From: Branchiostoma floridae
Taxonomy: Eukaryota; Chordata; Leptocardii; Amphioxiformes; Branchiostomatidae
Assembly (NCBI RefSeq): GCF_000003815.2
Contig: NC_049980.1
Location: 9,880,360 to 9,944,359, forward strand
Length of the DNA stretch: 64,000 nt
Direction: 5' to 3'
Shown here: positions 60,201-64,000 of the stretch, piece by piece
Numbering within the stretch: position 1 is the first letter of the stretch
How the letters are laid out: each line of letters opens with the position of its first letter
Position numbers and translations under genes: made by a program
Notes under the pieces: model-generated
What the model was told of the DNA's origin: nothing
Databases searched by the model: none
What the model saw: the letters and a program-made list of their open reading frames with translations, nothing else

Positions 60201-63200
60201 TACTAGTAACCTATATCCGTTGTTTATAAAAACAGGATATTTAGGGATATCTAGTCGACGGATGCGTTCGGCGGTTTTGATTTGAAATATTTCGATTATA
60301 GTGCAATCTAAAACCGCTGATGTGATACCCCTAAATGCCCTGTACATGTGTTTAAAGCGACGGATACAGGTTACCCGGCGTATAAAAGTGTAGTAGCGTT
60401 ACGCTTTTGCTCGGGGATATGACAAGACAACACTTTCAGTGTCTGTATTGTAGTAATCTTCACGATAAGCTCCTACCCCCTGCCGAGGTTACCAGGGTCG
60501 GTGACAGAGGCGTCCAGCTCCAGTAGCGGTTTGCCCCGTGGTACGACTGTGACGGGGATGGCACCAGTCCATATCACGGTGTCTAACGCAACGCAACCGG
60601 CACTGACCTTCAAAATCAGAAGAAGAAAAGAGCTGTAAGGACTGAACAGTTGATTTAAAATCTGGTGAAACGTTCTCAGTAAATAAAGAGGTTGCATCGA
60701 TATGCCAATAGCATATAACGTTGCACCTTTATAATCTGTTAGTTAATTTTAGATTATAAATGTTATAAAATACTTTGAAGCAAATTGATATAAGTTCCGA
60801 TATCGAATTAGTCAACCAATTATGAAGTGCAAGCATTACACAAGCTGCGTCTAGCCCGCTTGTGTTATAAAAAAACGGTTTGTTGTTGTTTATACCTACC
60901 CTTGCCCAGACTTCTTCTGGAGTCGAGAAGGCCTCGTCCCTCGTAAACTCGAATATAGCAACGAGCTTCAAGAAGTTGTTCTCTACCCCGAGTGTAGAGA
61001 TATCGTCTAGTTCCAACACCCAGCGATCGTCCTGTGAAAAGTATCAAAGTTGACAAAATATTACGACATCTACGATCTCATACCTTCGCCAAATAACGTT
61101 GGACATTTCAGTCATCCTCCTGGAAAGGTTTTATTAACAAAAACACCCCTGCAGTCCCGATAGATCAAACTACCAGTGGGCCCAAACAGCATGCCCAGGA
61201 TGTCCAGGATAGAACAAAAGATATCAAAAAGTTTTGCTGCAGTGCGAAGGGCATAGGCCTCATGTATCCAAAATCATAAATCACATTTGATGCGTATATT
61301 CTCAAATAGTCGACGTCTGTCAGTTACAACTGTTTTTGCAGGGCAGACCCTCCCTTTCAATACTGCATAGTCAACTTTACCTTCTTGATGATCGGTAACG
61401 AACTTTGCTGAGAGGTGCTGTTCCGTCCAAACAGCCGTACGTTCTCCTCGACCTCGGCAGGGCTGAAGTGTGTGATGGAGAGTGGTAGAATAGAACCCAG
61501 CGTGGGGAAATGCACTTCAACAACCAGCCTGTCCCATTTCAGCCGGGGGAGCAACACGATGATGGACATCTAGAGTTCAAGAAAAATTTGTTTATCTCTA
61601 TGTTGAATGTTGTATAGGTTGTGTATATGAGATTCATTTATACGTTTTCTGACATGTAGACAATGTTCAAATTCTATCTAAAATTTAAAACTGTTGTAAA
61701 ACCGAGTAATGATGACGTCAAGTACGACTATGAATAAGGGAAATAGATTAAGTCGTTTTAAAGACCTCAAAAATACTCCAATTTTGGAATAAAATTCTAT
61801 AAATATTTCGCATAGCACAAAACAAACATGTAAGACATGATTTCCAACTCACGTTAAATTTCTCACCAAAGGTTATATTTCCCTCACTCAGCCAGGATAT
61901 GTTGAACGTAGGAAGGGAGCCGGCTATGGCAAATGACGCGTTGTTGGGGTAAACCGGTCCCAAAAACTGTTCGTATCCGAAATTCCATACAGCGTAGGTC
62001 ACATTTATGTATACTGAAAGTTTCTGTCTGTAGTACACCGTATCTGAAAAAGGAACACAATGGATTCAGTTAGCAGTCAAGGATTGAATGAAATGATCGA
62101 TTAAAGATTGTTCCCATTTCCACCTCTACAATACATTCAGCAGACTTCCATTCTTTTAGAGTAAGAAAATCATATAGACTTCTAAATGTCACACTTACCA
62201 GAAGTAAAATAACTACATGTACTTACAGTTTTATATGAATTGGAAACAGATGTAGCCTGAGTACCTCCAATAGTGCCAGCGGTCACTACGGGGGATGGCT
62301 AAACAGAGAGGTTAAACATATACTTTTTAACCTCCTTGGGCTAAATAAGAGGAGCAACGCATCACATACCTTTGACGTTTCCAGTGATATTGCCGTTTAG
62401 TTCTAGTAGACTGGAACTGTTGGAGATGGTAATGGTGTTCAGGTCCTAAAGATCAACAAGTCAGTTGTACAATTGAATCCACAACTAGAATCATCATAGC
62501 ATCATTCGTCACCGATGTTACCGACGTTTGTTATGGCCTGAGCCGGGGCCCAAACCTACACAAGTTCTTGTTTACATCGAAAAGCTATTTGCCACCAAAA
62601 CTCAAACCAATAGCATGTCGAAGACAAAAATTACAACAAAAAAAACGAAAGTTCTTCTGCAGTACCACGGTAACAGACCAGGGGCCCAAAACTTGACCTT
62701 TGTCTACTCAACCCACACACAAAAATCATTACCGGTTCTAAAGTTATGCTGACCACAAATATCCGGAAGCACAATACACACACACAGACACACAGACACA
62801 CCAAAACCTCCATTTTTCATTGAGGTAATAAAGAGACTGTGGTACCTCCAGCGAGTCGGAATGGAACTGCAGTGTGATGTTAACCAGGGCCCTGTCTGAC
62901 GCCATGGTGAGGTTGTACTCCATCGTGACCAGATTCCCTCCCTGGAACCTGTCTGCCGGTTCACCTGGCGTTCTGAGATCCCACCTTAGCTGCACGTCTG
63001 TAGAAGCTGAAAGTTGAAAGGAATAATCTTGGAGGCATCAAAATAGAGCAATACATGTACTATCGCGCGCAATACATTCACTTACTTTTGGAGCTACGGT
63101 GTGCTCTATTGGAGACAACGTTGAACATACTTGAATGCAATAGTTCATCTGTAACCGTAATCAACATTATGTTACAATTTAAAACTTTATATCCGTACAC

Positions 63201-63656
63201 AAAACATCAATAAAGCGCTTACCAACAAGATTTCGATCATTCCTCTGATACTTATCAAGTGGAAATGACCCAAAGCCTTGCTGGTTAGCGCTTTACTTTG
63301 TGTACGGATATAAAGCTTAAAATTGTAACATAACTTTAGACATGTTTATTTACATGACGAAAGTGGGAACCTTTGAAGAAAAAGTACAAGAAAGTCAATC
63401 ACTAGTCAACCCTGTATGATTTGATTGTTTCATTTCTCTAACATCTTCCATGCTCAAATCAGACCTTTTTCACATTTGTAAGATTTGACTCACCGCAGTT
63501 GTGTTGAGAGAAGGCGACATCCATGTGTGGCGTCACCGCTACAGTGGCCCAGTCGATGACGTTGCCTCCGTTGTTGCAGTTGTAGAAGTCCATCATCTCC
63601 CGCGGCGAGAGGACATGGTCCCACACGTTGAAGCGTGCCAGGTCCCCTCTGTGTGC
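57299..63656 (-). CDS. Extracellular multidomain protein with pentraxin/LamG-like and tandem beta-sandwich domains (5' end outside window)
   Basis: Fourteen in-phase exons: 63656-63494, 63006-62846, 62445-62370, 62043-61853, 61569-61381, 61031-60900, 60607-60477, 60024-59850, 59286-59097, 58892-58866, 58705-58639, 58430-58360, 58088-57910 and 57319-57299, giving 590 residues with the N-terminus missing. The first exon reads ARFNVWDHVLSPREMMDFYN then CNNGGNVIDW, the C-terminal part of a pentraxin/laminin-G fold. Next come several Ig-like beta-sandwich units rich in NxS/NxT sites. One, GEMVTFNVDLRHDPNSTATA followed by YNVTVKL, has the DUF11/CARDB-like or integrin-alpha-stalk pattern. A Cys-containing C-terminal part has SHCGRAYMVSEDDGRNWYSV. 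No membrane segment is seen, so it may be secreted. The last 21-bp exon (LMTQEF, stop) is the weakest part. I do not recognise an orthologue. Confidence 0.78.
59541..59806 (+). mobile_element. tRNA-derived SINE, copy 2
   Basis: GCAATGGTCAAAGGGATAGA looks like a worn A box and CGGTAGGTCGTGAGTTCCAT a worn B box. The body (CTGCTGAGCACTAAGCATTT, CTACCAGTGGAAT, GATTGCACAAAGCTGTGTGG, GGAGATGGGTGCTGCCC) matches copy 1 at 48010-48262. It is an intron insertion in the extracellular protein gene. Confidence 0.75.
60206..60374. mobile_element. Foldback MITE, GTAACCTATATCCGTTG family, copy 2
   Basis: GTAACCTATATCCGTTG on the left pairs with CGACGGATACAGGTTAC on the right (two mismatches). Inner blocks GGGATATC and AAAACCGC also recur in inverted form. 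About 169 bp, non-coding, same family as 40112-40276. Confidence 0.75.
63165..63334. mobile_element. Foldback element with about 55-bp arms
   Basis: TTATGTTACAATTTAAAACT and TTTATATCCGTACACAAA, then AAAGCGCT and CCAACAAG on the left are mirrored by CTTGCTGGTTAGCGCTTT, TTTGTGTACGGATATAAA and AATTGTAACATAA on the right. Pairing is broken by a few mismatches and a small indel. It lies in the intron between the first two exons of the extracellular protein gene seen here. Confidence 0.7.
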
Positions 63657-64000
63657 CTGAATCATGTAAACATTCACACAGACAGTTGCATGAAGTCATG
63701 CCTGTGGTATATAACACACATCCACCCACACTCCTTTGTACACATTTAGTCTTTAGTGTGAGAGAGATAACATCTGCTATCTTTTATTAGTAACGCTGAA
63801 GAGATTTGGTTGGATAGCGGGTTTTACATCCTAACTAAGAATTGATATGCAATTAAAGAGTTGACGACAATTTCGCAGTCCAATAGGAAACAAGAGTAAG
63901 ATAATTTTCTGCTCTGATGACAAGAAACGTAATCACCCTGGCGTTCATGACAACTGCTACTCAACGAAAGGGTCTCCTTTCTGCGTTCATGGCAACCTTC
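63657..64000. other. Intron sequence of the extracellular protein gene to the window edge
   Basis: The upstream partner exon must end in phase 0 before the acceptor at 63657-63658. I see no exon with a good donor in this stretch, so the next exon is probably outside the window. Confidence 0.5.

Overview
The window is animal nuclear DNA. Genes are split by many GT-AG introns, coding density is low, and the space between exons is full of inverted-repeat transposons, LINE tails, tRNA-derived SINEs and minisatellites. The gene set (polycystin, Shb-type SH2 adaptor, LOTUS/RRM/Tudor germline protein, intron-rich dolichol kinase, SLC35A4-type transporter, pentraxin-domain extracellular protein) and the repeat style fit an invertebrate deuterostome. 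A cephalochordate (amphioxus, Branchiostoma) is my best guess. That is inference; no species marker is decisive. All exon models were spliced by eye, and every junction quoted keeps the reading frame.

Layout. 177-1042 (+): terminal exon of a polycystin-family channel. 2854-12298 (-), possibly to 12841: an eight- or nine-part protein kinase gene with an intact HRD loop but GFY where DFG should be, followed by a tail of more than 1,000 residues made of two repeat families. 12993-13870: a minisatellite of about 42 bp units. 16459-31234 (-): a six-exon SHB/SHD/SHE/SHF-type adaptor (448 aa) with a C-terminal SH2 domain. 32384-44136 (+): a 20-exon, 1,291-aa protein with a LOTUS domain, two RRMs and two extended Tudor domains. 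45427-52424 (-): DOLK, 12 coding exons, 533 aa. 53259-56594 (+): SLC35A4, 10 coding exons, 335 aa. 57299-63656 (-): the 3' part (14 exons, 590 aa) of an extracellular protein with a pentraxin/laminin-G-like end and tandem beta-sandwich domains, open at the right edge.

Arrangement. Two head-to-head pairs stand out: the Shb-like gene with the LOTUS-Tudor gene (about 1.15 kb between start codons), and DOLK with SLC35A4 (about 0.83 kb between start codons). Both members of the second pair belong to ER/Golgi glycosylation. The LOTUS-Tudor gene and DOLK converge tail to tail, with a polyadenylation signal only about 160 bp from the DOLK stop codon.

Most notable: the predicted DFG-less kinase with its repeat tail; the LOTUS-RRM-RRM-Tudor-Tudor architecture; a small foldback element family whose variable inner arm bases still match between the two arms and which has 10-12 bp target duplications; and a tandem array that copies the acceptor and start of DOLK exon 4 several times inside the neighbouring intron.
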